DNA of 64,000 nt from Halogranum amylolyticum (GCF_900110465.1 NZ_FODV01000010.1:62001-126000), one strand, 5' to 3'. Counted from the first letter of the stretch, positions 17,207 through 26,547 are shown. Notes: generated from the letters alone by a model not told the origin. Numbers and translations are program-made.

Positions 17207-17719
17207 TCATTCGAATCTCCCGGTCTGTTTGTACTCCTGCCCGTACTCTAGGTAGTGTTCGTGTACCAGTTCGATCTCTGCTCGCTGGGCGTCGCTCAAT
17301 GGACGTGTTTCTGCTGGAACCCCGTAGGCGAGGTGTCCTTCCGGCACGGTCTGATCCTGTCTGACGAGACTCCCTGCTGCAACGAGAGAGTTCGCTTCGA
17401 CTGTCGCACCCTGAAGTACCGCACTGTTGATTCCGACGAGCGAGTGTTCCTCGATAGTCGCGTAGTCGACCACGACACTGTGACCGACGGATACTTTGTC
17501 TTTGAGGGTAGCTCCGTGGAGCATCGTGAACTCTTGGACGTTACACTCGTCGCCGACAGTCGTGGGAACGTCGTCCTCGTCTCCCCGAAGACAGACGAAC
17601 GGCCAGATACTCGACTCCTCGCCCACAGTGACGTCCCCGATGAGGTAGGCCATCTTGGAAACAAACGCTGAGTCTGCCACTGTAGGTGACGCTCCGAATA
17701 TCGATTCTTGCATGCCCAT
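17207..17719 (-). CDS. PaaY-like / gamma-carbonic anhydrase-type hexapeptide protein
   Basis: A 170 aa left-handed beta-helix protein with hexapeptide repeats and the gamma-class metal histidines: VQEFTMLHGATLKD and VGHSVVVDYATI, close to the pattern in PaaY. PaaY is a thioesterase in phenylacetate gene sets that removes toxic pathway intermediates from CoA. The C-terminal helix (AEIELVHEHYLEYGQEYK) is also like PaaY. Its location among paa-type genes supports that role over carbonic anhydrase. Confidence 0.85.
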   Translation of the reverse strand: MGMQESIFGASPTVADSAFVSKMAYLIGDVTVGEESSIWPFVCLRGDEDDVPTTVGDECNVQEFTMLHGATLKDKVSVGHSVVVDYATIEEHSLVGINSAVLQGATVEANSLVAAGSLVRQDQTVPEGHLAYGVPAETRPLSDAQRAEIELVHEHYLEYGQEYKQTGRFE

Positions 17720-17858
17720 ACACTTGTTGACTACCTACATGATTCTTGCGCTGGGAGATGACGGATTGCATTATACTCCGAATCGTTGTCGGCACTGAAG
17801 ACAAATCATCTACTGTCTAACACAAAAAGTTAAGTTAGCCGCTGTGTCGTTTAGACGT

Positions 17859-18743
17859 ATGCGAGTTACCGTGCTAGGAGCAGGTACGATGGGCCATGGC
17901 ATCGCACAGGTTAGTGCAATGGCGGGTCACGAAGTGGTACTCCGTGACCTCGAAGAGGAGTTGGTCTCTGACGGGATCAACGCCATCCGGACAAATCTGG
18001 AAGGTGGGGTAGAACGAGATAAAGTGTCCCGAGAGGAGATGACAGCGACGCTCCAACGTATCTCCGGCGAGACGGACTTAGAGACGGCAATCGACGGGAG
18101 TGACCTCGTGGTCGAGGCGGTGCCGGAGAAACTCGACCTGAAGAAGAGCGTCCTGTCGGAGGCGGAGGAATTCCTCGACGAGAGTGCCGTGCTCGCGACG
18201 AACACCTCGTCTCTCTCCGTGACCGATCTGGCAAGCACGCTTGAACGCCCCGGTCAGTTCGTCGGATTGCATTTCTTCAACCCCGTCCACATCATGCCAC
18301 TCGTCGAGGTCATCATCGCCGAGCGAACGACCGCCAAGACACGCAAGTTCGCCACCGACTACGTCGACAGTATCGAGAAGACTCCGGTTGTGGTGCGTGA
18401 CGCGCCTGGGTTCGCCTCCTCCCGACTCGGCGTCGCGCTCAGCGTCGAGGCGATTCGGATGGTCGAAGAGGGTGTCGCGTCACCGCGAGACATCGACAAC
18501 GCGATGGAACTCGGTTACAACCATCCGATGGGACCGCTCGAACTGACAGACGTCGTTGGACTGGACGTCCGTCTCGATATTCTCGAGTACCTTCGAGAAG
18601 AACTCGGCGAACGGTTCAGGCCGCCGCAGTTACTCAAACGGAAAGTACGGGCTGGAAAGGAAGGGAAAAAGTCCGGCGAAGGGTTCTACGTCTGGGAGGA
18701 CGGTGAGCCTATTGGGATGAGCGGCGAGTGGAGTGAACAATGA
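17859..18743 (+). CDS. 3-hydroxyacyl-CoA dehydrogenase
   Basis: A 294 aa NAD-dependent dehydrogenase, the PaaH/Hbd type. The Rossmann motif VLGAGTMGHGIA begins at residue 5. The catalytic histidine lies in GLHFFNPVHIMPLVEV and the second domain has AMELGYNHPMGPLELTDVVGLD. ATG 17859 is preferred over 17844 because it places the Rossmann strand at the N-terminus and follows an AAAAAGTTAA region by about 30 nt. It overlaps the next enoyl-CoA hydratase by 4 nt, so hydration and oxidation are made as a unit. Confidence 0.93.
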   Translation: MRVTVLGAGTMGHGIAQVSAMAGHEVVLRDLEEELVSDGINAIRTNLEGGVERDKVSREEMTATLQRISGETDLETAIDGSDLVVEAVPEKLDLKKSVLSEAEEFLDESAVLATNTSSLSVTDLASTLERPGQFVGLHFFNPVHIMPLVEVIIAERTTAKTRKFATDYVDSIEKTPVVVRDAPGFASSRLGVALSVEAIRMVEEGVASPRDIDNAMELGYNHPMGPLELTDVVGLDVRLDILEYLREELGERFRPPQLLKRKVRAGKEGKKSGEGFYVWEDGEPIGMSGEWSEQ

Positions 18744-19552
18744 CCGATGACCCGAACGCCGTGCTGGAGGCCAGCTACGAATCAATTCATGTCAAACGCA
18801 ACAGCAACGGCGTCGCCACCATCACCATCGACCGACCGGACGCTCGCAACGCACTGAACGGAACCGTTCGTGAAGAACTCTCGACTGTACTGCCGGCCGT
18901 TGAAGCATCTGACAGTCGCGTCGCCGTTATAACCGGTTCAGCAGAATGTGGCGCCTTCGTCGCCGGTGCCGATGTTAGTGAACTCCGCGAACGAGGCATG
19001 ATTGAACAACGGCGTGCAAGCGAGCGTCCTCGGGTGTACGAAGTCGTCGCGGAACTCAAGACGCCAGTTGTCGCCCACATCAACGGTCACGCACTTGGGG
19101 GAGGGTTGGAGTTAGCAACCGCCTGTGACATCCGCATCGCCCAGTCCGGAGCGAAACTTGGACAACCCGAGATTAACCTCGGTCTCATTCCCGGTGGCGG
19201 TGGGACACAGCGGTTGCCTCGACTCGTCGGCGAGGGACAGGCGATGAAACTGATTCTTTCGGGTGAACTCATCGACACCGAGGAGGCAGCCGACATCGGA
19301 CTCGTCGACGAAGTCTGTGCACCCGAGGACATCGATAAACGTGTCGCCACACTCACCGAGTCGATCGCAAATAAGAGCCCCTTTGCGCTTGAGCACGCCA
19401 AAGAGAGCATCCGGGCAGCCTCGCGAATGAGTCTCGACGAGGGTATCGACTACGAGGCAGAGTTGTTCGTCCAACTGTTCGCCACCGAGGACAAGAACGA
19501 GGGTATTGACGCCTTCTTTGAGGGGCGTGACCCGCAGTGGAAAGGCCGGTGA
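18740..19552 (+). CDS. Enoyl-CoA hydratase
   Basis: A 270 aa crotonase-fold protein with FVAGADVSEL, NGHALGGGLELATACDIRI and GQPEINLGLIPGGGGTQRL, which is the closest of the four paralogues to a true enoyl-CoA hydratase (PaaF-like). The second catalytic position has lysine (GQAMKLILSGE) rather than glutamate, which is found in many family members. It overlaps the hydroxyacyl-CoA dehydrogenase by 4 nt. Together they would carry out two successive beta-oxidation steps. Confidence 0.9.
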   Translation: MTDDPNAVLEASYESIHVKRNSNGVATITIDRPDARNALNGTVREELSTVLPAVEASDSRVAVITGSAECGAFVAGADVSELRERGMIEQRRASERPRVYEVVAELKTPVVAHINGHALGGGLELATACDIRIAQSGAKLGQPEINLGLIPGGGGTQRLPRLVGEGQAMKLILSGELIDTEEAADIGLVDEVCAPEDIDKRVATLTESIANKSPFALEHAKESIRAASRMSLDEGIDYEAELFVQLFATEDKNEGIDAFFEGRDPQWKGR

Positions 19553-20009
19553 GGCACGTCTTCCGCTCGGTAAGGAGATGATTCTCGGTGGAGAGTCCAC
19601 GGGCACATCTGCGAACGACGGTACGAGCTTCTTTCAGTCCGAGCGGCCAGCGATAGCGATGATGGCTCACCGACGAAGTACTGAGGCAAAGCTGAGTGAA
19701 AGAGCCTCTTCGACCACTGGTAGACGAAAACAGGTTTGTTTACACTCAAGTCGACACCATCTCTCCTGTCAGAATTGAAAACTTGGCGAGTGCCTCAGCA
19801 AGTTTCTCACTCGTCGAGGTAGTCGGAGGAGAAAGCCACTATCACCTTGTCCGAGGCCAGAGAGTGCAGATACTCGTGTTATCGGAGACATTGGTGGGTC
19901 TTAATGGACGCTCACTTAATTCCTCCGCGATATACAGCGCTTTGCTCCACTACTAGCCACACTGAAGCACCGCTTTCGTCGGCCGACTGTTTGGGGGGTC
20001 TTCTCGACT
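19553..20009. other. Gap before the IclR relic, no clear gene
   Basis: A 457 nt stretch where the GC-rich island ends and AT-rich DNA begins. It has an 86-codon open frame (19696-19956) with no recognisable motif or promoter. I see no supportable gene. Confidence 0.35.
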
Positions 20010-20240
20010 TCAGATATATCGAACCTCACTTTGAGCAGCCATATCGTGATCCAAGAACCGAAGCGTAAGTGTATACTTACCGTTATCCTTGACAAGGTAC
20101 CCCAGATGGACGAGTGTCGTTAGATAGTCGTACAGCGTACTTTCTGCCATATCTATATGGTCGGATAGTTTGGCTAACGCTGCTTCGACCAACTACTGAA
20201 CGATATCAACCGTGCGAATATTGGGACCACTGTTTTTGTT
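20010..20240 (-). pseudogene. IclR-type regulator relic (N-terminal HTH only)
   Basis: The minus strand encodes a winged-helix fragment: ALAKLSDHIDMAESTLYDYL, then TTLVHLGYLV, then KYTLTLRFLDHD. This is the haloarchaeal IclR N-terminus. It is preceded in the same frame by an IRTVDIVQ segment and an in-frame TAG at about 20193-20195. After residue 60 a stop follows, and no ligand-binding domain remains. It is a dead remnant, lying about 450 nt past the aromatic island, which it may once have regulated. Confidence 0.65.
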
Positions 20241-21290
20241 GCTGCAGGTCAGACAGTCTGTCTGTCCCACACATCTGCAATGTAAAGGTAATCATGGAGG
20301 GGGTTGCTCATCTATGCATCATCGCAACCCTCCCCACAGGAGATTACAATTCTAGTTCTGTAACGATTCGGCCAGTCAAGTTGAAATGTGAGTTCGATAT
20401 TTCGGAAGTACTCGATGGCGCTCCTGTGGGAAAAGAGGGGTAGAACGACACAGGTTCGGATACGTAGAAGTAGCCAGAGGATGGTTCAATGGACCATCGA
20501 AGCAATAATTCCGGTACTAGCAGACCCTCAAGAGTTGTCGAGAGAGAGTCACAGTTGGATCCCGAACAAGATACGGAGTCACGGTGTACCGCTAGGAAAG
20601 ACGGCAGACCACACTGGAAAGACTTCGGGGATATCGAAGTGAGGAAATCAGGTAAGTTGAATACAAGCGAGGGACCGCGACCACGTGTAGGTGGAAATAA
20701 ATCCTGAGTACACAGATAACGTTTGTACTCAACTCACTCCTTCCTCTCTCCCGTTTATCGCACACATGAGACGGAGTGGTCACGTACACAGATAGAACTA
20801 CTATTAGACTTGCTGATGTACCACATACTGTTACACATATAATACATACTGAACTCCTATCCAGCAATATAGTGTCAAGACTTTCTGAGATGATAATATT
20901 GATACTGCCAGGGAGGCCTAATCTAATTCGTAGGCGGGATCGGACCTTAGTCAACCACACAAAAGCCCCTACTCCATCCCTCTGTCTCCCGTCTACGTAC
21001 ACCACTAGTACTGACTGGTTTAATCAAGATTACTCACGTCGGGTAGTCAGTCAAGTTACCTCGGCTTCCGACCGCGCAGACCCAGAAAAGGAGTGGAACG
21101 CAGACGCTAGTGTTACTTGAATTGAGAACCCATATCTGTAGGGAGTTCCGAATGTGCACGAGATTGGGTCAAATTCGACTTTATTCAGCACGCTCAGAGC
21201 GTGAGTCCATTGGGGAGAGCCGCCCGCTGTCGCTCCAAATCCGGTAAGTGAACGACAGGTGTCAGATCACTCTGAAAAATCGGACGTTTG
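20241..21290. other. AT-rich gap up to the insertion sequence
   Basis: About 1 kb with no gene I can support. Several open frames (up to 137 codons) have no family features and low-quality composition. A 6-bp stem with a 3-nt loop is at 21189-21203. The stretch looks like decayed DNA next to the insertion sequence. Confidence 0.4.
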
Positions 21291-21310
21291 GTGAGTGCTG
21301 CGGCTATCGA
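21291..21310 (+). repeat. Putative left terminal inverted repeat of the IS
   Basis: About 17 of 20 positions match the complement of 23056-23075 when single-base gaps are allowed. It lies about 30 nt beyond the transposase stop. Confidence 0.45.
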
Positions 21311-21338
21311 CCGGGCGAACGCGCCGGTCTGAGGCTGC

Positions 21339-23003
21339 CTAGTCGACGCCGACCTCCTCTATCGCTACGTTCAGGAAGCGCTTCGCAGTCATCCTTGGTT
21401 TTCGACGATACTCCTCAGGGTTGTCTAGGCTCACCTGAACCAAGAAATCAACCAACAGCCACATATTGTACAGCAGCACGGCGAACGCGAAGTAGAACAA
21501 CCGCACCGAGTATTCCTTCGAGGTCGTCCATGCGAGGAACTGCTTGATTGACCTGTAGGAGTTCTCTATTCCCCAACGCCGCCGATACCGGTCTACGATT
21601 CCCTTCGCTTCTACACGGTCAAGGCGAATCTCGTCGTCGACGTCTTTGTTCGTGACGAACCCAATCGTCTCCTCGACTTTGTCGTCATCCTCATTCGCGT
21701 TCCTCTTCGGCACTGCCACAAAATTCGTCTCTGCCCGCGCATTCGTTGCGTCACCGTCGATATCTCCGTATATCGCGTAGTTCTGTTCGACTTCAACCTC
21801 GTGCTCCATCTGCCGGATGAAGTTCTTCACCCGGCTCGTCTTCCGTCGAGGAATCACGTAATCCACGCCAGCCTCGTTTAGTGACCGAATCACGTCGGCA
21901 GCGTCGAATCCTCGATCCGCATACACCGTGTCGATGCTGACGTGCTTTTTGGCTTTCCAGATGAGCGACCGGACGATTTTGCCCATCGAGTGCCCGAGTG
22001 GTACTGGTTCTACTCCTAGAGTGAATTTGACGTTCTCACCGACGATGCAGCACGTCGCAATCTTGTAACACAGCTCGTACTCTTTCGAGTCCGGCGTCCC
22101 TTGGACCATCTCCTCGTCTTCCTCGGTGAAGAGGACGACTTCGTCCTTGTCTGGATAGTACGCGAGATAGGTGATGTCGATAGCTACGTCAGCGGGGCGA
22201 GTGAATTCGAGATGGCGCTTTGCAGGCTTGATCATTCGCCCTATACAGTCGTCGACGAAGCCGACGATTTTCTTGCGCTTGAGTTGTTTGAACCAGTGCA
22301 GCACCGTATCACCATCGGGAGACCCATTCTCTCGGGTCGTCGTATCACCGTAGATTGTGGTTCCATCCTCTGCGGCGAGGTTCTGAAGGCTCATGAGAAC
22401 GCAAAGGTCGAGGAACGCGTTGTCGTGGTATCTGGTTTCTTCGTCGGGTCGCCCAAGTTCGATTGCTGGGTAGGCGAGCTGCTTCATCTCTTGGGTGACC
22501 TCACGGATCTTCTTGCGCGTGTACTGCTTCTCTCCTACTTCTGAGACGTCGCTCTTGTCCTCTGGTTCCAGCGAACGCATTCCGAGTGGATTGCCCTGCT
22601 CGTGAGCGAGTTCGAGTACCCACGTGGCCGTGTTCGAGATGTAACGTTTGAGTTCCGGGCCGAAGTACTCGTTCCATGCACGCGAGAGAGTCGTGCGAGC
22701 GGGTGCTGATTGGCCATTAGCGAACTTCTGTGGGTCAAATCCGAGTTTAATTGCTCGGCCATCTTCCGATATGTGATCGTGGAGCTTTTTCCACGGATAG
22801 CCAGTGAACTCTCGGACGTACATCACCCGGACGAGTGCTTCGAGAGAGTATTTGTGATGCCAGCCAGCTCGTCGATCCTCGTAGATATTCAATGAGCCTA
22901 ACTCGAACTGACTTGCGAGCGAAGTTGCGTCGTTGACAGTTTCGAGGAGGTCGAACGCCTGCTGTTCGATGCTCGTTCGAGCTTGTTCGAGTGTCCGATT
23001 CAT
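21339..23003 (-). CDS. IS4-family-like DDE transposase
   Basis: A 554 aa transposase that appears complete. The RNase H-like catalytic residues can be placed as D276 (DITYLAYYPD), D363 (ADRGFD) and E480. The last lies in an exact Y-(2)-R-(3)-E-(6)-K signature (Y473, R476, E480, K487), which is typical of IS4. The C-terminal RLFYFAFAVLLYNMWLLVDFLV stretch is the pattern of haloarchaeal ISH transposases. No frameshift is seen, so the element may still be active. I do not assign an ISH subgroup. Confidence 0.9.
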   Translation of the reverse strand: MNRTLEQARTSIEQQAFDLLETVNDATSLASQFELGSLNIYEDRRAGWHHKYSLEALVRVMYVREFTGYPWKKLHDHISEDGRAIKLGFDPQKFANGQSAPARTTLSRAWNEYFGPELKRYISNTATWVLELAHEQGNPLGMRSLEPEDKSDVSEVGEKQYTRKKIREVTQEMKQLAYPAIELGRPDEETRYHDNAFLDLCVLMSLQNLAAEDGTTIYGDTTTRENGSPDGDTVLHWFKQLKRKKIVGFVDDCIGRMIKPAKRHLEFTRPADVAIDITYLAYYPDKDEVVLFTEEDEEMVQGTPDSKEYELCYKIATCCIVGENVKFTLGVEPVPLGHSMGKIVRSLIWKAKKHVSIDTVYADRGFDAADVIRSLNEAGVDYVIPRRKTSRVKNFIRQMEHEVEVEQNYAIYGDIDGDATNARAETNFVAVPKRNANEDDDKVEETIGFVTNKDVDDEIRLDRVEAKGIVDRYRRRWGIENSYRSIKQFLAWTTSKEYSVRLFYFAFAVLLYNMWLLVDFLVQVSLDNPEEYRRKPRMTAKRFLNVAIEEVGVD

Positions 23004-23055
23004 CGAGATTATCTATTCACCAAAATTGAAACGTTGTGAGATGAGGTATTGTGCA

Positions 23056-23075
23056 TCGTTGAGCCGCACACTCAC
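23056..23075 (-). repeat. Putative right terminal inverted repeat of the IS
   Basis: The partner of 21291-21310, located about 53 nt upstream of the transposase start codon. Confidence 0.45.
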
Positions 23076-23507
23076 ATGCACGAATCGATTATAGGATATT
23101 CGACATCCCAATTGGTATTTCAATTTAGTAAGGGATTCCTCTGAGAGAGTTCGTAGTAAGGCTGTTATTTCTATACAGATATTTGAAATTTCTTTGTTGT
23201 ATTTCACTCAGTTCTAATTTAACTTGAAATCTTTTCGCCTCTTTTTCTATGTCTGATACCTTAGCTAATTGGAACAGTTTGGTTTTAGCTTGTACTCTCT
23301 AACGCTCGGGATTGCAAACGGCGCTCTTGGAACCATGATTTAACGAGAAAATTCACTTTACAACGACAACAAACGTTCCTTCTAAGAAGGCATTCGGACC
23401 CTTCTGTCATGGAGACTCAGCAGAAAAACACAGGAGCATCGGCCAGCGGACACAAGAAATAGAGATGCTGTTCGTCCAAGTGATTCTGCAAAAATAATTA
23501 TTTTGTA
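23076..23507. other. AT-rich gap right of the insertion sequence
   Basis: A 432 nt stretch with no open frame that resembles a gene. Its composition is clearly more AT-rich than the flanking islands. Confidence 0.4.
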
Positions 23508-24354
23508 TTATACGTCGCTGCCTTTGTTGTGGTATGCCACGTCCGTACACTCACTCTCCCAAATATCATCACTTTGATGCCACGTGTCATTCTCTACGTC
23601 TAGAATGATTTGGATAAGGGGATTCCATCCGTACTGATCAAACGAAGCAGTCCCGTACAGATGTTTATAATCTAGGTAGATGCGTCGCTCGGACGGCGAC
23701 AAATTGTTATTAGGATCGACGGGGACTCCAAACCACGATTTCACTCCCTGAGTACTTGTGTCTCGGTTTTTCCAATGGTCGTGGTCCCGATAGGTAGCAC
23801 CGACTCCTCCAGGCCCTGTGCTATCAACACTTATGTCATTCTCACAGTATGGCCCAAAGTATCGATCTCCGGCTTTTGTGTAATGATCGTTGTTGTACCC
23901 TATACCTACTCGATCCGCGGGGCCGGAACCAGTGTCTGGATCAAAATCATAAGCATGATGTTTCCAAGTGAAATCAATTGAATGCTGCCCCCGAATAATC
24001 TGTAACGTAAGTTACAATAAATTCGAAATCTGCATAATTGTATTTTTGAATGGTAGGACCGGAGCTTTGCGACTGGAGAGGAACCTTCCTCACCTCCTTA
24101 TTGTATTTCACATCAAACCCTCGTTTTTCTAGGTATTTGTACCATTTCTCATTATTCCATGAGGCCCGTTCGCGAAGTCTGAGTGATTTCTCATAGACTT
24201 CACGAGAGGAAGGTTTGCCAGCAGCTACAACTCCACTCGCTAATGGGGCTGTTGCGAGGCCGAATCCTACTCCCTTAAGAAGACTACGTCGAGATTTCAA
24301 ACGACTATCTTCTTTGAACTTGCCTATATTCGATTTAGTCTTGTCTTCTTTCAT
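23508..24354 (-). pseudogene. Tat-exported protein of unknown function, split by a one-base frameshift
   Basis: Read with one base removed from the five-base C run at 23988-23992 (plus strand), this region gives one continuous 281 aa protein; as written it is two frames (24354-23974 and 23744-23508). The N-terminus has a Tat motif (SRRSLLKG, about residues 21-28), a hydrophobic core and an alanine-rich cleavage region near VVAAG. The mature part is rich in aromatic residues, Asp and Gly, has one late Cys pair at most and no membrane helix, suggesting a secreted beta-rich protein. A CATATAAATG box lies about 27 nt before ATG 24354. The family was not recognised. The break may be a real mutation, a sequencing error or a programmed shift. 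Confidence 0.7.
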
Positions 24355-24542
24355 CTACAATTTTACATTTATATGTTTCATATTAAACCTATTCATTGCA
24401 GACATATTTTCTGAATAGTAACTCTATCTGAGTGCCATATTGCCAAACGGTTTTGTTAATTGAATAAAAAGACAGTGACTCTCAGAATCACATAATGTAG
24501 CAGTACAATACTGAGTCAGCAACTACACCCCTGCTCAACTCG

Positions 24543-24833
24543 CTATCTGTGACGTGAACGTATCCATCGATAGATGTTACCGAGGATGATTGCGATACCG
24601 TAGAGGTACATACTGAAAAATAACAGATATGCCCAACCGGTAAACTGAGGAAGGAGAGGGCTTTGTATAAGTTCAGATCCTTGAATAATCAGATATCCTG
24701 GGAGATAAACAAATGGTATCTTAGATATCGTAGTAGTGATACTGACTAACCCGAGTACAATTACAAATGAGACGATTATCTCCTTTCCAAGTACCCAGGT
24801 TAGGGCCGAGCGTTGACGATTATTTAGGACCAT
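24543..24833 (-). CDS. Small membrane protein, unknown function
   Basis: A 96 aa protein with two or three hydrophobic segments (about residues 17-36, 40-55 and 62-85) and a basic C-terminus (YRWIRSRHR). A CTATATTA box lies about 30 nt before its ATG. It is encoded just upstream of the Tat-exported protein on the same strand, with a 188 nt gap, and might be its partner. No family was recognised. Its AT-rich codons differ from the flanking islands, a sign of transfer. Confidence 0.5.
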   Translation of the reverse strand: MVLNNRQRSALTWVLGKEIIVSFVIVLGLVSITTTISKIPFVYLPGYLIIQGSELIQSPLLPQFTGWAYLLFFSMYLYGIAIILGNIYRWIRSRHR

Positions 24834-25335
24834 ATCAGTCTGTTTGTGATCCGGTAATATAGTTTTTATTGTTGGGAATACCCAGGGTAAGAAAAACGCG
24901 AATCTAATTACAAATAAATTTATGCAGATATTTTTTTTTTTTCGGTTGAATGATGTCTGATATTGCTAGGTTTGAAATTGTTCTTACTACCTATCAGATA
25001 TTCTCATCGGACCACTAACAGTCGAAACAGACCACCGAGAAGATCTCTTGCAGGTAGACAGACTAATGCACAGAGACCAGTGTTCGGGACTACTGATCTG
25101 TGATAAGCCGGAGTTACAGTCTGCTCATACGCGGGCACTCCTGTATGATACAGGCAGCAGTGAATTCCATCATCGCCCCAGGTTTAGGAATCTGGAACAA
25201 ATGACAGGTGTGAGTGCCGTCGAAGAGAGCTGTCGTAGTATGTGAGATCCCACATCGACAGCTCTGAAACAGGGGAACATCGCCATCTGGATTAGATTTC
25301 GCAACGTAGAAACGGTGACACAAAACCTAGTACGT
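24834..25335. other. Gap upstream of the glycerol-1-phosphate dehydrogenase gene
   Basis: About 500 nt without a supportable gene. It holds a run of 12 T at 24931-24942 and a strong hairpin at 25226-25265 (listed separately). Open frames of 60-70 codons on both strands here overlap the hairpin and look accidental. Confidence 0.4.
25226..25265. promoter_or_regulatory. Long imperfect inverted repeat / hairpin
   Basis: Ten outer bases (AGAGCTGTCG) pair perfectly with 25256-25265 (CGACAGCTCT). Inside, ATGTG pairs with CACAT around a 6-nt loop, with a 4-nt bulge on the left arm. It ends about 70 nt before the ATG of the next gene. It could be an operator, an RNA stem in a leader, or the end of an old mobile element. 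Confidence 0.6.
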
Positions 25336-26397
25336 ATGTTCAACGCAGTCAATCAGACGCGACTCCCGCGGGAGATAGTCGTCGGCAGTGATGTTCTCTC
25401 GGAAGCTGTCAATCTCATCAATGGTCTCTCGCTCCGTGGGCAACCGTTACTCGTTACCAGTCCGATTCAGCAAAAGTTAGCTGCGGAGCGCCTTGTAGAT
25501 GATTTAGAGACCGCGAATCACGACCCGATTACTGTCATCGTCGAAGAGGCTAGTTTCAATGCCGTAGCGGAGGTTCGGGATACAGCCAGAACAGAAGACA
25601 TCGACTATCTGATCGGCGTTGGGGACCGGAAGGTACTCGACGTAGCCAAGATGGTGAGCGACAGCCAGGGGAAAGGGTTCGTCTCAGTACCTACCAACTT
25701 GAGCCACGACGGGATTGCCAGTGACCGAAGCTTACTCATCGACGGTGAGGAACGTCACAGTCTCCTAACCAAATCCCCACTCGCAGTTGTCGCAGATACA
25801 GAAATCCTTGCGGACGCCTCCAGTGACCACATGAGTGCTGGTTACGCCGACGTCATCTCGAACTATACAGCGGTGATGGATTGGAGAGTCGCCCATCGAA
25901 CTTGGGATGTCCCGTTCTCAAAATACGCAGCAGCGCTGTCGGAGATGACTGCTGAGATGGTCGCCTCCAACGTCGATTTGCTCCATCAGGGGATCGAACA
26001 ATCAGCGTGGATTGTCGCGAAGGCCCTCATCTCGACGGGAGTTGCGACGTCCATCGCGGGAACCTCGCGACCAGCATGTGGAGCGGAACACCTCTTCTCG
26101 TTCCGACTTGACCAGCTTGCCGCCGAACCCGCACTCCACGGCCACCAGGTCGGCGTTGGTTCTATCATGACCGCCTACCTTCACGATGGTGACCGTGGAT
26201 CTTGGACGAACATACGGAACGCACTCGTTAGCATCGATGCCCCGACAACAGCTGCAGAGTTAGGCATCGACGATGGAACAGTAATCGAGGCACTAAATAG
26301 TTGTCACGAGATTTGGAACCGGTACACGATTCTCGGAGACGGTATCGATGAGCAGGCCGCTTGGGAGATTGCGTCCCACACGGGTGTTATCTCCTAA
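25336..26397 (+). CDS. egsA: Glycerol-1-phosphate dehydrogenase family protein
   Basis: A 353 aa NAD(P)-dependent dehydrogenase of the family that makes sn-glycerol-1-phosphate, the archaeal lipid backbone. Cofactor motif GVGDRKVLDVAK (93-104), substrate loop SVPTNLSHDGIASD (117-130), and metal residues D172, H252 and H268/H270 (ALHGHQVGVGS) are in place. ATG 25336 is chosen over GTG 25315 because it gives the usual N-terminus. It stands outside any lipid gene context, in an AT-rich zone beside convergent folP and trpD genes, so it may be a second copy or a paralogue with a different substrate. Confidence 0.8.
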   Translation: MFNAVNQTRLPREIVVGSDVLSEAVNLINGLSLRGQPLLVTSPIQQKLAAERLVDDLETANHDPITVIVEEASFNAVAEVRDTARTEDIDYLIGVGDRKVLDVAKMVSDSQGKGFVSVPTNLSHDGIASDRSLLIDGEERHSLLTKSPLAVVADTEILADASSDHMSAGYADVISNYTAVMDWRVAHRTWDVPFSKYAAALSEMTAEMVASNVDLLHQGIEQSAWIVAKALISTGVATSIAGTSRPACGAEHLFSFRLDQLAAEPALHGHQVGVGSIMTAYLHDGDRGSWTNIRNALVSIDAPTTAAELGIDDGTVIEALNSCHEIWNRYTILGDGIDEQAAWEIASHTGVIS

Positions 26398-26547
26398 TGG
26401 GAGAGGTCAACGGTTAGTGGGTGGGCGGGCGACAACGACGAGAGGCAGAACAGTTCTTCTGTCGACCGGAGCCAGAAAATGCCTGCTCGGTGACCCAATC
26501 GACGAACGTATCCGTTTTCCGGAGTGGAGAAGAAAAGAGTCTGTGTA

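Larger units (their letters stand above)
21291..23075. mobile_element. IS4-type insertion sequence
   Basis: A transposase gene with short flanks. Imperfect inverted repeats of about 20 nt are visible: 21291-21310 reading inward, and the complement of 23056-23075. Both contain GTGAGTG followed by TGCGGCT and CGA. The outer ends and target duplication could not be fixed by eye, so the limits may be off by some tens of bases. Confidence 0.55.

Noticed and set aside
19696-19956. 86-codon plus-strand open frame
   Set aside because: No recognisable motif or TATA box; lies in a decaying region.
23508-24833. Halocin C8-type peptide and immunity pair
   Set aside because: The Tat precursor length is similar to the halocin C8 precursor, but the Cys-rich C-terminal peptide is absent.
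24931-24942. Run of 12 T as a terminator
   Set aside because: No plus-strand gene ends before it; probably an AT-rich feature only.
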